Positions 23,251 through 36,100 of a DNA stretch of 56,000 nt are shown piece by piece (positions within the stretch are counted from its first letter, which is position 1; every line of letters starts with the position of its first letter). The stretch is from Zygnema cylindricum. Its lineage: Eukaryota > Streptophyta > Zygnematophyceae > Zygnematales > Zygnemataceae. The stretch covers positions 1-56,000 of the forward strand of contig JBBHKE010000721.1 in NCBI GenBank assembly GCA_037447655.1, given 5' to 3'. The translations under genes and the position numbers were made by a program. The notes under the pieces were generated by a model. That model made no database searches and was not told the DNA's origin. It saw only the letters and a list, made by a program, of their open reading frames with translations.

Positions 23251-23840
23251 GCGACACCTCGTGCGACTCGACGTACACGCTCTGTGAATTTTTAAAGTCG
23301 CACGCGCGATGCGTACGACGGGACGCGACGAGACGCGTTGCAATCCTAGGCGACTGAAGAATGTCACTTTGCGACGTTTTTACGCCCAAAATTGCGACTA
23401 CGCCGACTGGTTCATAACTCTACATACTTCCTGGAAAGTGGAGTAACAAGCGGTTTGACTTTTACTCCATTCGCATACATACACCCCCAAAGCGAGGACG
23501 GAATTGCACGCGAGTCGTCTATATGCAGTACCGTACAGTACTCATACGAGCCATGTACTACCTGGAGCGTAACTTGACGTGATTGGTCTACAGACACCCA
23601 GGAGCGCGAACCGTGCGAGCAAATCTTTTCGCGTCTGTGGAAAATGCAGATCGGACGGCTGAGGTCACCTCTAAAAATGTCCCGGGAAATATATTTTCAC
23701 ACGTGCGACTTTCTCTTTCCGATTTGCCTCTCACTTGTTCTTTCACAATATCCGCTCGGACATATTTTGTAAGCAGCTCTCTCTTAACCCTATTAGAACC
23801 TTTCCTGTCTTCCTCTTACCGCACTTGCATTACAGACGCC
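23251..23840 (+). promoter_or_regulatory. CpG-rich upstream region of the cyclophilin gene
   Basis: After about 700 bases of T-rich DNA the composition switches abruptly to CpG-rich sequence (repeated TGCGAC, GACGCGACG, CGTACGACG) up to the cyclophilin ATG at 23841. Presumed promoter and 5' UTR; no TATA box chosen. Confidence 0.4.
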
Positions 23841-26362
23841 ATGGCCACCGCTTACTGCGGTTTGGGCGCACGTCTGGTAAGCCATTGTTTTCCTCTTCGC
23901 CGCAGTGCATTATAGCATTCGGTTTACACATTTGTCATATTTGCTCTGACTTCTACTTTGAGTGTGACAGAGTGTAACTGCTGCGGCCCCTATTGTCAGA
24001 GCTCTTCCTCAAGGGCCTAGAGCTCTCAGAGCCTCTCTGTCTGAAGCATGGGGAATTTCTCTGCGCACTAATGCAGCTGTGCCACGTGGCACAGAATCCA
24101 CACGCAGATATGCGTCGGCTCCACAAGCAGTCGCACAGGTAAGATACCTCCTGAGGACGTTTTAGGGTCTCCTCTCTTCCTCTCTCCCTCTTTCCCTCCT
24201 CACTTTTTCTGACAGTGGTCTGAGCTCATGCACTACATGGCGATGATGGAGCGCTTTTATGTCTACTGATACTGTGGTCATCTCTGTTATTGTCATTTTT
24301 GCTTCGTCACTTTTTGACTTTTAGGGTATAAATTGCATCACGCCCGTAACCATTGTGGATTGGCAAACCACACAGAATGAAATTGGAGTAGTTTCCAGTT
24401 AAAAGATGGCAATAAACTATGGTAGTCATGGTCATCGATGTATCCCAGTTTGGCGATTTGATATTTTAATATTCACAGGAAGTGGAGACGCAAGCAAAGG
24501 TGACAACCAAAGTATTTTTTGATGTCGAGATCGGGGGTAAGCCAGCCGGTAGGATAGTCGTGGGCCTCTTTGGTGAAGAGGTTCCAAAGACAGCAGAGAA
24601 CTTCCGAGCCCTTTGCACAGGTAAGCTTTATGCCTGATGGTTATCATGGAGAAGGACATGATTGTTAGAAAGACAGTATAGTATCACAGCGATAATTAGA
24701 AGCTGGTCTTCTTATGAGTTATCGATGTAGGAATTGTCTGCTTTCCCTGAGGTTCGAAATATATGAGGTTTTTTTCTGTATCGGTGTTGCTGTAAAATCA
24801 TTTTTCATGAACACAAACTGAAATCAAGATTGGGTTATTGGTAATCAAGTGCATGAGAAAAGCGGTGTTAATCTGCCCATTACGTGGTTGTAAACTTATC
24901 GAGCAGCCTAAATTTTTTGGTTGTTTTTTCCTTTGACAGTGTTGCACTACAGCCTTTCCTGTCAATTGTTGCGAATAAACATTTAGTGGTTTCTAAGTTG
25001 CTGTCTTGATGTGGTTAAAGTTTTGTACTTTGTTGTTAACTGAGTTTATTCAAGTTCGATGGATGTATTACGGAAGTGGACATTAAGTAGGTTATGACAA
25101 GAGTTATGGGAAATCACTGTATGTTCACTGTGTTTACTGACGCTGTTAGAATGACGTGTGTTTGAATATCATTCGACGTCTTTGACAGCCCAAAATTCTG
25201 ATTCTTGATGTGTCGATCAAGTCCTTTGGAAGTAAAGACCAAGGTGTTGTCATTTCTTAGGCTAGGTATAGCATGTGCACATATTCATCTCCATGCTCTG
25301 AAGTTTGACATTTAACTTTTCAGCAAACGATGCGTCAGTGTAAGAATGGTACACACTGACACTGGAGTGTGATGTGCACCCAGGGCAGGAGGGTTTCGGT
25401 TATAAGGGCTCTCCCTTCCACCGTATTATCAAAGACTTCATGATTCAGGGAGGAGACATCACCTCAGGAAATGTGAGTCGTTGGCAGAGTTCCTGGAGTT
25501 GCGTGTTGGGAACCTGTTGGGTTTTGCAACTTTGTGAATTTCTGCAAATGATGGGCATGCTCCTGTGTTGACCGCCCAGGGACTCTGGTTGTCTTCACAT
25601 GTTTGTGGAACTTTTTTTTTGTCGCCAGCACATTTGGCATAGCTTTGGACTGAAGTATACTTCAAGTTGTCTTGTTTTCCAGGGATATGGTGGAAAGAGC
25701 ATCTATGGGGCCAAATTCGCAGATGAGAACTTCAACTGTAAGTCTCATTTTGACTGTGGGAAACTCATTATACTTCACAAGGCAATCTTGTAAACGTAAA
25801 TACGGACTGTGCTTGTTGGTTAGGAATGGTGGAACTTCAGCAATGGCAGTTCAAAATCCTCTATTCTGATTAATTGTCTTTGTCTATGTGGGGTGCAGTG
25901 AAGCACACAGGCCCTGGCATTGTGAGCATGGCTAACTCTGGGCCCAACACCAACGGCAGTCAGTTCTTCCTCTGCACTGTACCGGTAAAACTCCCCTCCT
26001 CTGGTTGTGAAGTGTCCTGCCATCACTCTTTTTTGTTTGAAAATGCGAGGCTGCTCCTCTCTCTGGAATATTATTTTATTGCTTTAACCAACTGGAAAGT
26101 TTTTAATTAAATTTTATTTTTATTGTAATCATGAACATAACGATTAGAGGTCTGATGAATTAATAAACTTTGTTACGGTCGGGTTACGATTTGGCTCGGA
26201 TGGTCGCAGACTCCGTGGCTCGACGGCCGTCACGTGGTGTTTGGTCAGGTGCTGGAGGGGATGTCGCTGGTGCGGGAGCTGGAGAGCCAACCAACAGATC
26301 GCTCAGACAGGCCCAAGAGCACATGCATCATTGCCGACTCAGGGGAAATTAAAGACCAATGA
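23841..26362 (+). CDS. CYP20-3: Chloroplast stromal cyclophilin (peptidyl-prolyl isomerase)
   Basis: Seven exons: 23841-23876, 23971-24138, 24479-24620, 25384-25472, 25683-25737, 25899-25984, 26210-26362. All junctions are GT-AG with matching phases (0,0,1,0,1,0), giving 242 aa. Residues 1-68 (exons 1-2) are Ala/Ser/Arg-rich without acidic start, like a plastid transit peptide. The cyclophilin fold starts at about 69 ([20 protein letters not shown]). [14 protein letters not shown] holds catalytic Arg129; [19 protein letters not shown] follows; [10 protein letters not shown] holds Trp195, the usual cyclosporin contact. CYP20-3 homologues fold stromal proteins and couple redox state to cysteine synthesis. 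From memory of that family, two of its redox cysteines are replaced here (Val near the start of the domain, Ser236), while Cys114, Cys189 and Cys231 remain. Activity as a PPIase is very likely; redox control may differ. The AATAAA near 26763 is a plausible poly(A) signal. Confidence 0.93.
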
Positions 26363-28230
26363 GAAGGGCTCCGTAAGCTATGAATCAATACTAGCTGATG
26401 TCAGCTTTTTATGTCAATCAGTTGTGGAAAATGTACCAATTTTTGTTCAGCGTAGGGCAGTGGCCTGAGAAAAATTTAGATTAAAAACAGGTAAGTTGAG
26501 GAAGGCTTTTCAGTTGTCAGGAGGCAGCGGTGTCTTGGGTTTTTTTTGCAAATGTGTTCTTGTGTCTCTAGCCTGTGCTCAATCCTGAAGGAACTCCTTT
26601 GTTAAATTTACCCTGAACAGTTCCAGATCAAGTGTGAATGTGCACTCTGGTGGTGTGAGGGAGAATGGTTTACAAATCATCTCAGGGTGCTTGAAGCTCC
26701 TATGCCGTCTATGTTAGTTGACTCGCCAGGTAAATATGAAATCAAGTAATGAGGGAAAAAATGAATAAAAATTGCTGTTTATGCTCCATAACAGGCAACT
26801 CGTTTGGCCTGGGCATGCTGTTTTATCGCATTACGGTTGCAGAGTGGTCCGTCTTGGCAAGGCCGCCCGGCGAGTTTTGGTGGAGACTGGTTTGATGCTG
26901 GTGGGGCAAATGTGTGACAGGGTCTCCTGGAAGGGTGGTATGGGGATGGTTAAGTCTTCGTGTCACATTTTGCATTGCTCGTTTAATATCCAGAATCCAA
27001 AGTACCACCCGTTATATTCAGTTTTTGCTGTGTCTGCGTGCGATCTCTCTTATAAAGTCAAACAGCCATGGACTAGCCCAAACACAACTTACATGCTTAT
27101 GTTTATACAATTTGAACATCATATCATAAACAGTCCATTCATGCGGACTTGTACCTATGTCCTACATCAGCTCAAATATCTGGAATGTGTTTAAATTCAG
27201 ACATTTTTATAAGTCAGTGGTCACTGAACATCTGCTGCCTCTCCATACACTCTCCACCTGGTGTAGGAATGATTCTACAGTCTTTGACACAGATATTTAT
27301 GACTGTTTAAAACCCTAAGAATCACTGTTAGCATTAGTAACTACTTCCGTGATAGGTTTAGCCATTGTAGTACCAACAGCATTAGGATGGCAAACTGGTC
27401 GTTTTTATCGCGAATTTTTGTCACGGATTACAATTGTTCATGTCAATACAACTAAACTATCAACACAGCAGTGGAAGGGAAAGAATGTATCTGCTCATTT
27501 GGTTCTTAGGAATTTTTTTGAGAGGATCACTACACAACCAGAGAGCAGGACACAAATTCATCTATGGAAGCTCAAGGCATAAAATCACTCACATAGCATG
27601 CACCACTAAAAAGGATTTTCGTAAGACGCTCACAATGTTCCCCTTTCTTTCTAAACTCTGCTAAACAGACTGCGATAGAATCCTCCCCTTCCTGTACACG
27701 GCAGCTAACCTGCTGCAAGATGACACTCCATTGCCGAGCACTCACTAAGCACTTATCAGAAGGACGGGCGCGCAACTGAGATGTACATGCTCTTTCACGA
27801 AACAAAATGCGTATTGGAATGAAATAGAAGTACCACGTCCTACACAACAACAATTATACTCCTGCGAAGTTAACCAAGACAAAACCGAATATAAACAGAA
27901 GTAAACGGACGCGACTTCGGCCGATCTGCCAATTTGCACATTATACCCACTAATTTTCAGACTAGGAAACCTAACGAAGGAGAGAATCTTTTCTTATAGT
28001 AAATCCCAACCTGTGCATAAGTCTTTTGGCTACCACTCTTGTTTCACAGTAGTTTACGGTAATATTGGAGTTAAAGTTTAAATTTAAACACCCACTCGCA
28101 TCCTATAGCTTTATCCCTTTGTAGTTCAACTAACTGTCAAGTTGTTGCTTTTATAACAAAACTATTTTATCATTACGACTTCTATAAGTCTCTTTAAATT
28201 TTATTGCTTCCTGTAATGTCAATGGCTTAT
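26363..28230. other. Downstream flank, no supported gene
   Basis: A 140-codon open frame at 26772 is not protein-like beyond a short GC-richer patch (26795-26930) in which two other frames are also open. The rest is AT-rich with stops. Confidence 0.45.
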
Positions 28231-28655
28231 TGATTTGGTTTTTTTCCTTTTAGCAAATATAGGTACGGTTTTATTGGTGCCATATTACTCTAATTCAAGA
28301 GGTAATTCAACAGTGTGATGCACGAGATGTGTTGATCATAAAACTGCTCGTCATATTGTACAAAGGTACAAAAGTGTTAATAACACTGTCGACATGAGAA
28401 AGTGGATCAAGTTGACAGGGAAAAGGCACAACAGACGGGAGAAGAGCAAGAGCCTGTTCTCACATGTTCAAACATTGGCCAAGTGGTCATAGGCTAGAGG
28501 GTATATTCTCTAGAAATGTATATGAGTGTAGTGGCAGATGTGTAGATCTACTTAAATGTTTGGTTGGCGCTAGGCCCTTAAAGCCAAAATAGAGTTAAAA
28601 GGACTTTTTGTTACTTTCCACTAATAATCTTCAACACTAATAGCTATTCATGGTG
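28231..28655. mobile_element. Possible third copy of the TA-flanked MITE family (right end only)
   Basis: 28633-28655 reads AACACTAATAGCTATTCATGG then TG, directly followed by TA. It closely matches the right terminal repeat of the MITE at 31525-31741. No convincing left end was found, so the left limit given is arbitrary. Confidence 0.35.
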
Positions 28656-30174
28656 TAGCGATCTCTAACCACTGAAGCATATTATGCAGATTAGCTTGCT
28701 TTCAGCAACCCATAGTTTCACAAACCTTCGGAAGAACCACCAATAAAAACTTTGTCAGATTGTCTGCCATCATACTGGTAAACTTCTCATTGAACTACTT
28801 AGGAACAAGGTGCCTTTTTCAGAGCCTGTGCTCCTCACATCTTCCAAGTATTGACAGCGAAAAAGGTCATAGTTACTCTTCATTTGCAATTGCCCATTTT
28901 CTGACTTTTATCTAGTGAAAGATTTTCACTTTCATTGTCTTTTATTTCAATCCCGTGCTCGAGTGGTCTGGCGCCACCTTTCTTTAATGAATATCTCAAA
29001 TTATTTGCATAACTAGAATGTCTGAAAGAATGAAGGTAAGAATACCTGTGCCAAGAAAAGGAGATCTACACGCAAGGACTACTAACCGCCCAACTGAATA
29101 ATGAACATCGAACCGCTTCACCACTCAATGGTTTTGCTAGCTATTGTGCGCACAGTCTTCAAAAAACAAAAAACAGTTCACTTACCTCAATCCAGCCAAA
29201 GTCAGAAATACAAATACAACTGGGAGAAAAGAAAAACGACTATAAATTCTTCACGGCCAGCACTGCATTCAGATTTAGTAAATGAACACAAAAACAGAAA
29301 GCTGATTGGACAAACAAGTACTGCTGGGCAAAGTCTATAGAATTCCCTGATTGGTACATATTTTGGGGAAGAACATTGGACATTTTCAGTCATTCCGTGA
29401 AACTGATTCCATGCAATCCCACAGTTCAACCGTGTGAAAACAAGTGTACAAGCCACAAATGGAGTAACCACATATAGAGTTGCAGACGTTTCTGCAAATT
29501 TGCACTATGCTTGAGGGCCCCCAGGAAGAGGCCCCCCATGCGTTTCTGCCCCCCTCCCCCCCTCCCGAGATGTGCAGCGAACCCATGCGACCCGAGGGTG
29601 GACAGACAAACACACCCGTGACATGCATTATGTCTGCAGGAATTTCAGACTGCTTACAAATCAGCCTCTCCCTCTCCCTCTTCCACCCTCTCCATTCCTC
29701 TCTCTTCCCTCCACTCTCCTCTTCTCTCTCCCTCACTCTCTCTCCCGCTATCTCTTTCTTCCGAAAAAGAATGGGAATTCTAGTCCTGAGCCTGGTCCAG
29801 GATAGCCCCCGTGGCATCATTTGACACAGCATCGGCAGATCCTTCTGACTATTGACGGAAAACTGGACAACCGAGATAGTAAAATAATAGAATAAATAGA
29901 GCACCAGAATCTTAAACTCCAAGATTTCCACTAGTGCTGTCTTCTCAAAAAGAAAAAATAAAACGGAAGTTGAAAACCTTTCTGTCTATATAAAACAGAA
30001 ATATTTGTCATTATATTACAAGGACTATTTGGCACACAACTCCAGACATACAACTTAATATTTAGGAAACAAATGCTCTGTACATCGTCAATATGAAAGC
30101 CCCACATGCTCCTGACCGAGGCATAACCATCCCGTCACCCACCCTTCTCTACCAGACTGGCCCCACGAACCGGC
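28656..30174. other. Intergenic or 3' UTR DNA
   Basis: Contains a C/T-rich low-complexity tract (29660-29760) and a short GC-rich patch (29510-29620). No supported gene. The part near 30000-30174 is probably the 3' UTR of the minus-strand gene. Confidence 0.4.
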
Positions 30175-33100
30175 CTATGCGACTCCTGTCTGCAGCTCCA
30201 GTGTGAACGCGGCTCGGCGCAGATCGGCCGGCGGCGCCTCCACTCGGATGTGCACTCCCGTGCCCTCCAGATAGCGCCCACGACTGTCCTGGGCACGCCT
30301 TGACAGGCCCACCTGCCAAACAGTTCCTAAGGTGATGAGTCACGGCCATAGACACGAGCAAGTAACCAACCATACCTAAACTCTTGATTACATCTAGCAC
30401 TCGGCCAAGTATGGGCCGAAACAGTTTTGAGCCGAAGTAAACCAGATTTTTCGGCAGTTCGGTTGTGCTAAATCGCTAACATTTTTAACTGAAATGGTTC
30501 GGTTTGGCTTGGTTCGTCACGCAAAAGGTGCATAATATAGAGTACACAAAATTTAGCTTCTTGATGTACCAGAATTAAGCACAAATAGTGAGCGAAATTT
30601 AACAATGAGACATTTCAGAATTTTCTAAGCTTATTTCAAAGGTTTCAGGGATAATTTAACAGCTTAACAGTTTAAACCATTCTGTTCGGCAGAATCCAAT
30701 GGCTTGGTTAGGTTCACAAATCTCAAATCCGGTTTCAGACCGGACCATTTGGTGTGACTCACATCAGAACTGAACCAAACAAACAGAACAACACATCACA
30801 GAATGGCCCTACACTCATCTTAACGTTAGCACCTGCAGAATCTTCAATGTCTACTCTACAGAATCTTCAATGTTGTTTACTGGAAACGAGCCAGCCTGTT
30901 GGCAGCATGATCAGAGACAAAAAGGACAAAGACTTATGAGGTCTCTCCAGTGTCTTCAAGAGCACATTCCTAAGGATGAGATGAAGATATGTACACAAAC
31001 AAATAAGTGAAGTTCTGGTGCAGAATGGTTATACATTTGTAATTCTCACATAAAGCGGACTGTGAAAATTCAAACAAAATTGCACATTTGAAAATGATTA
31101 ACCATAGACTATGCCCAGTTTGTGCAATACATGGACCTATACAACCATAGCCCAGCTATTTGGAAAACAGAACACAAAAAGGGGTTGTCAAAGACAAGAA
31201 AGCACAAACTTTTAAGCTGGTGTTTAAAAAAATACATTGGATAAAATTGAAATTAGATTAAGTGCAGTCTCCCAACAAACGAACTACAAGATGTAAACCA
31301 AAGACTTGATCATGTAACAGAATCAGATTGAAGCAAACCAGCATACCGAGACAGTCGTAAAAGCCATTAAGCTCCTTCCAGTGCTGATGCCGCAACCAAA
31401 GCGCATCCGCTCCTTTGGCTCCGCACTCACTTCCGCCAACACTCCCTTGTTTCGCCCGTTGAAAGTCTGAACGAGTCTGCATACAAATTCAGCTCGTCTA
31501 CAAAATTATCACTTTCAATGGCTACACAGCGAATCGCTATTGGTGTTCATAAATAATTTGCATGAGGACTGTTCTAGTGTCGCTCATCAGATTTTCGGTG
31601 CGCATGACATGGTTGATTCTGAACCACTAAAAATTAGCGTTAAGAAAAACCAATTAGTATACATAATGGTATTCTGTGATCAAAGGGCGAAAGAAAGCGG
31701 CGCCAAATGACTGTTAATAACACTAATAGCAATTCACAGTGTACTCCTTGTTATAACATAATCCAAAATTTCTTCCATCATGTTTCAGCAGAGTTTGGTA
31801 CTTTAAAAAAGACCATATGATAGAGATGCACAGTTCAAAGGCAATTCTACAACACGAACAACTGAAGAAATTGTACTTGGAGTGTCAGAGCCCACAGCAA
31901 AATTTTAGTGAATCAATCAGCCAAACCAAACAAGCAACAAGGGCACCTAAGCAACAGACCCCTCCATACAAAAGAAAGACGACTTTTTACATATCTCCAT
32001 CGGCAAATAATAAAGGTCAACAAACATGTACTAACACCCTTTACATTTGAAAAAATCCCTCAGTTCAAATGAGAAACGATGGGGTCGATTGCATGGATAT
32101 TTTTAGGACAGTTAACATCAAACTGCTTAGAACACTCCCTGAGAGCAGACACCATAAGTGACCAACCTGCGTCCAAGTACCAGAACTGGTACTGATAAGG
32201 TCAACATGAATTCAGTGTCTAATCTACTGACTTAATCTTTCCAGTGAGCCATCTTCAAAACATATTCAATGCTTCTGGGCATGTTGAAGGATGAAGACAC
32301 GTGACACAGTTAATGAGTTTTCTTCCAAAATAGGGGGGAGAGAATAACTGGAGAGGAAAAAACTACCTGGCGTCACATAAAGGACGAAAGATAATGCCTC
32401 TCTTGTCCACTGCAAGGGGTTGGAGGATTTCCACCGACAGGGCCCCCTCTGGCAAGGTAACCAACGGTCGTATCTTTGTGCCGTACTGCCCCACCTGCTT
32501 CCATTAAACACACATAAAAATTGCTACAAATCAAAAGGGCCAAAAGACAGACCAATTCAGTTAAACGTAAGCAGTATGATAACATTACCTGGGGTTCAAT
32601 TCACTACCAATTTCACAATTAACATGGCGATAAAAGCACCTATATTGAACACCAAGAGCCACTCCCACCAGCTCAAGTCGGGCATAAGAAAAGGACACTA
32701 ACATCTACATCAGGTTAACTATTTCAAAGCAGTTCTCAAGTCATGTTCCTTCTCCTGCATTTCTCATCTACCAGGAATAAAAGAGAAGTCAATTGTTCAC
32801 TTAAAAAAAAACTGAGCCTCAAAACAGTAGCGTGAATGTAAGACAACAATGAAGCTGCCAAGTGATTATAGTTCACAAAAGACATAACAACTAGTGATGT
32901 ACATTGAGAAAACTTCTCAATATCTGACGCAGTGGGGTACGCAACCTTGGTTTATACCGTCATACATGATCTTCTGGGTGCAACATTCAATACACCCCCA
33001 AGAAAATCCAGAAATGGGTCAAAAAAAAACTCCAGAAAACATCTACATCGTCCAAGTTTGGTCAATGGTTTAGATGACATCCTTCAGTTAAGGTTATTGA

Positions 33101-36100
33101 CAAAAGCTGCAACGTTCAATTTCGAACTGAACGGTTTTTAGATGTCATGATGTCATCAACTTTGAGCTCAAGGGGTTAATGACTCGTACTGGTGTACACG
33201 TCATAATATTCAGGTACAGTAACTACAGTGGGGTGTGTTTGACATACCCTGCACTACTTTGACATCTTGTATCGCTGTATCGAATTTGTATCGCGTGCAA
33301 TATTGTAACAAGGTAATTTCAGCAAGACAGTATACTTACTGTAGCATATCACAGTACTTTTCTGAAATTCAATATGATATACAACATTACTAATAACCAA
33401 TACAAGGGACTACTTGGAGATACAATGGGACATACAGCTTTACCCTGATTAAATGCTAGAAACCTGCAGAGTTTTAGAGAATAGTAAATGATGTCATCTA
33501 CACTCCACCTCTTAAGAAACACCTAACCCGCTGAAGAATATATCCTAAACCAATATCTCTCGCATACACACCCAACACCTGAGCATCGCAAACTCCTCTC
33601 TACAGTATATGTCCTGAAATGAAAGTCTGACACCTGAGTACTAAATGCCTAAGGTTCATATAAATGGCCGAAAGAAGCCCCAGTAAACTGGTTTACACCA
33701 CTCCGTACAAGGGAGACCTAAAACTCTTAAAAAAATAAAATTGAACTTCCTGAAATCCAAATCGTGCCCATATACATGGTTTCATTCGAAAAACCATACA
33801 TATACAGATTAAAGAATGCACGATACATGACACCAGACACTACTATATTCCAATTGCTTACAATGTACTTCTTGAGGTGCATTAGATATAACTAAAACAA
33901 TAACACACCAACAGTAAATTGGCATATGGAGCTCGAAACTATGGACGCCATCAGCGGAGAGTGAGTACGGCGAAAATTCTGATAAGTAAAATCTACCAAG
34001 CAATGGACAAAAAATAGTCTCTGCACTCTTTGTCCTCTATGACCGGGGTTAACGTGTGCAAAATGCACCAAAGATGTCAAGAACAATGCTGGATTCGCAG
34101 GATCCACTGGATCATTGGATCACTTGTTCACTGGATTTCATCCATGGAACAATGTTGTCTTTTGTCCCAAATCCTCTAGTTTGTCCAGACTGGATTTCAA
34201 TACAAGCTTTCTCTGGAATGTCACTTTGAGTAACAGCAGGACTCTCTTTAGAGAAGAATGTTCTATTACACAGTATATGGCATAAAAAAATGACCTTCCG
34301 CTCATAACTGAGACTGAAGTCTTTGGCGCAGGAACCATTGGCCTGTAGCAATCCTCCCAGGGCCATTTTGTAGACGCTTCCCGAGGCTCCATCTGCCGCG
34401 CTCCACATAAAGTGGCCATTCGGGAACCTGAAACTCCAATGCATCTGCCCCATGGTCCACACAGTCACAGAGTAAGAAATAACACCAATTGCATACTCAC
34501 CATGTAACACCAATCAAGTTGAACATACCAAAAAAGACCATTTCTGGAAAAAGTTACGAGAGAAAAAAATAAAGGCATAATCAGGGGACTTTTCAAAAAC
34601 GCCAACACCATTAACTATTCTGAGACGCCGAGCCCAAAAGGAACATTATACTATACTCCTAACAGTTTCACAAAACTAAGTAACCAGGAAGTTGAAGAAA
34701 ATTATTACCAATCCCAGGCCCAGCCTCCGACACGGGGCAGGTCTGACCACAAAAATACTCTCTGTTCTCCACCGTTGTTGGGGCGAAGTGACCATGGTCC
34801 GTAAGACATGAGAGTCCCGCTGTTCTTACACAAAAACAGACCAAAAGTACTTAGCAAAATAGGAGAATATTGATGGCATATTGTAAGACACATTCCATAT
34901 GCATATTTCAATCTACATTGCCAATAGTTTTTGCCACAAACAAGACCTATTCATATGCTGCGTTTTACGACGTTAAAATATTGATTGAAGAGTGGATCAC
35001 TACACCGCTCATCGTTATTAGCGTTAAAGATTTATTAGTGTTAATGCGAAATTATAATTAATAATACTAATTTAGTGCAAGGAGACGTGGCAGATTGTAG
35101 TCCGCGCACTTAAATAATGTTGTTAACTCTATTTTGTGATTTTTGGCCAAAAAAAGTCGCGACCGAATTGGTGTTATTAACACGAATAACGATGAGCGGT
35201 GTATTTATCGACATCAACTTAGTTTGCGAACATGTTGCCACAATGTTGACTGAACCAAAATAACTATTATTACACTAAGTTAATATGAGAACAAACACAT
35301 CACTTAAAAAATGATTGGCAGTGTAGCCTTTTACATATGCACATCTACAGCTGTGATCAAGATTCATTCTTTTCTTGTGTTTTGAGGAATTGATTCAAAA
35401 TGTCAATAAGAATAGTCTTCAGCCGCAAGAAAGCGGACAAAGGGTTTGAAAATGATCTGACAAAATTCATTTGTCGAAGGACCTGAATATTCTCACCAGA
35501 TTCTACATTGATTCAAGACTCTGACAAAGACTTCAAATTGCATTCAAATAACTATCCTCCATCTACCAGTATATCACTCTTTGAAAAAAAAAATCTATCG
35601 TGATTGGCGGACAAAAACTGCACACACCAATCCAGACAAAATTTACAGAAAGTTCGTAACACTAGAAAAAATCCCAAATCTGTACAATATTCACCTTGTG
35701 ATTATAGCCGTACCACAGAGCCTGATTCGGAAGGGAAAACAGCGAAAACATGATGAGATCTTGTTGCCATATTAAATCTGCAAGCTGAACTTCAAGATGG
35801 GGAGCCTGTCGGCTTCCCCGCCCTCTCATAAAGCTCAGAACATCGCCCAAACCGGCCTCAAACCTCATTCTGGGATCCTGGAAGACCACAGAGGTCTCTG
35901 ATTCGCGCTTCTGACTGTCATACCGCATATTCACAGTAAGTGAGTCTTTGGGCTGCCATAAACCCAACCAAATCAAATCAGACATACCCAAAGAAGTTAG
36001 CAGGTTTTCTCTTACATGCAATTGGTATACATTGCCAACTCCTTTCAAGGGAAAACAATCTTTCACTGCTCACGACAAGCCTAGTCGGGGTAAGTATATC

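Noticed and set aside
26772-27194. 140-codon plus-strand frame downstream of the cyclophilin
   Set aside because: Composition and codon pattern look random, no domain, and other frames are equally open in its GC-richer part.
29386-29931. 181-codon minus-strand frame
   Set aside because: Its core is a GA-rich low-complexity tract; no domain or exon border.
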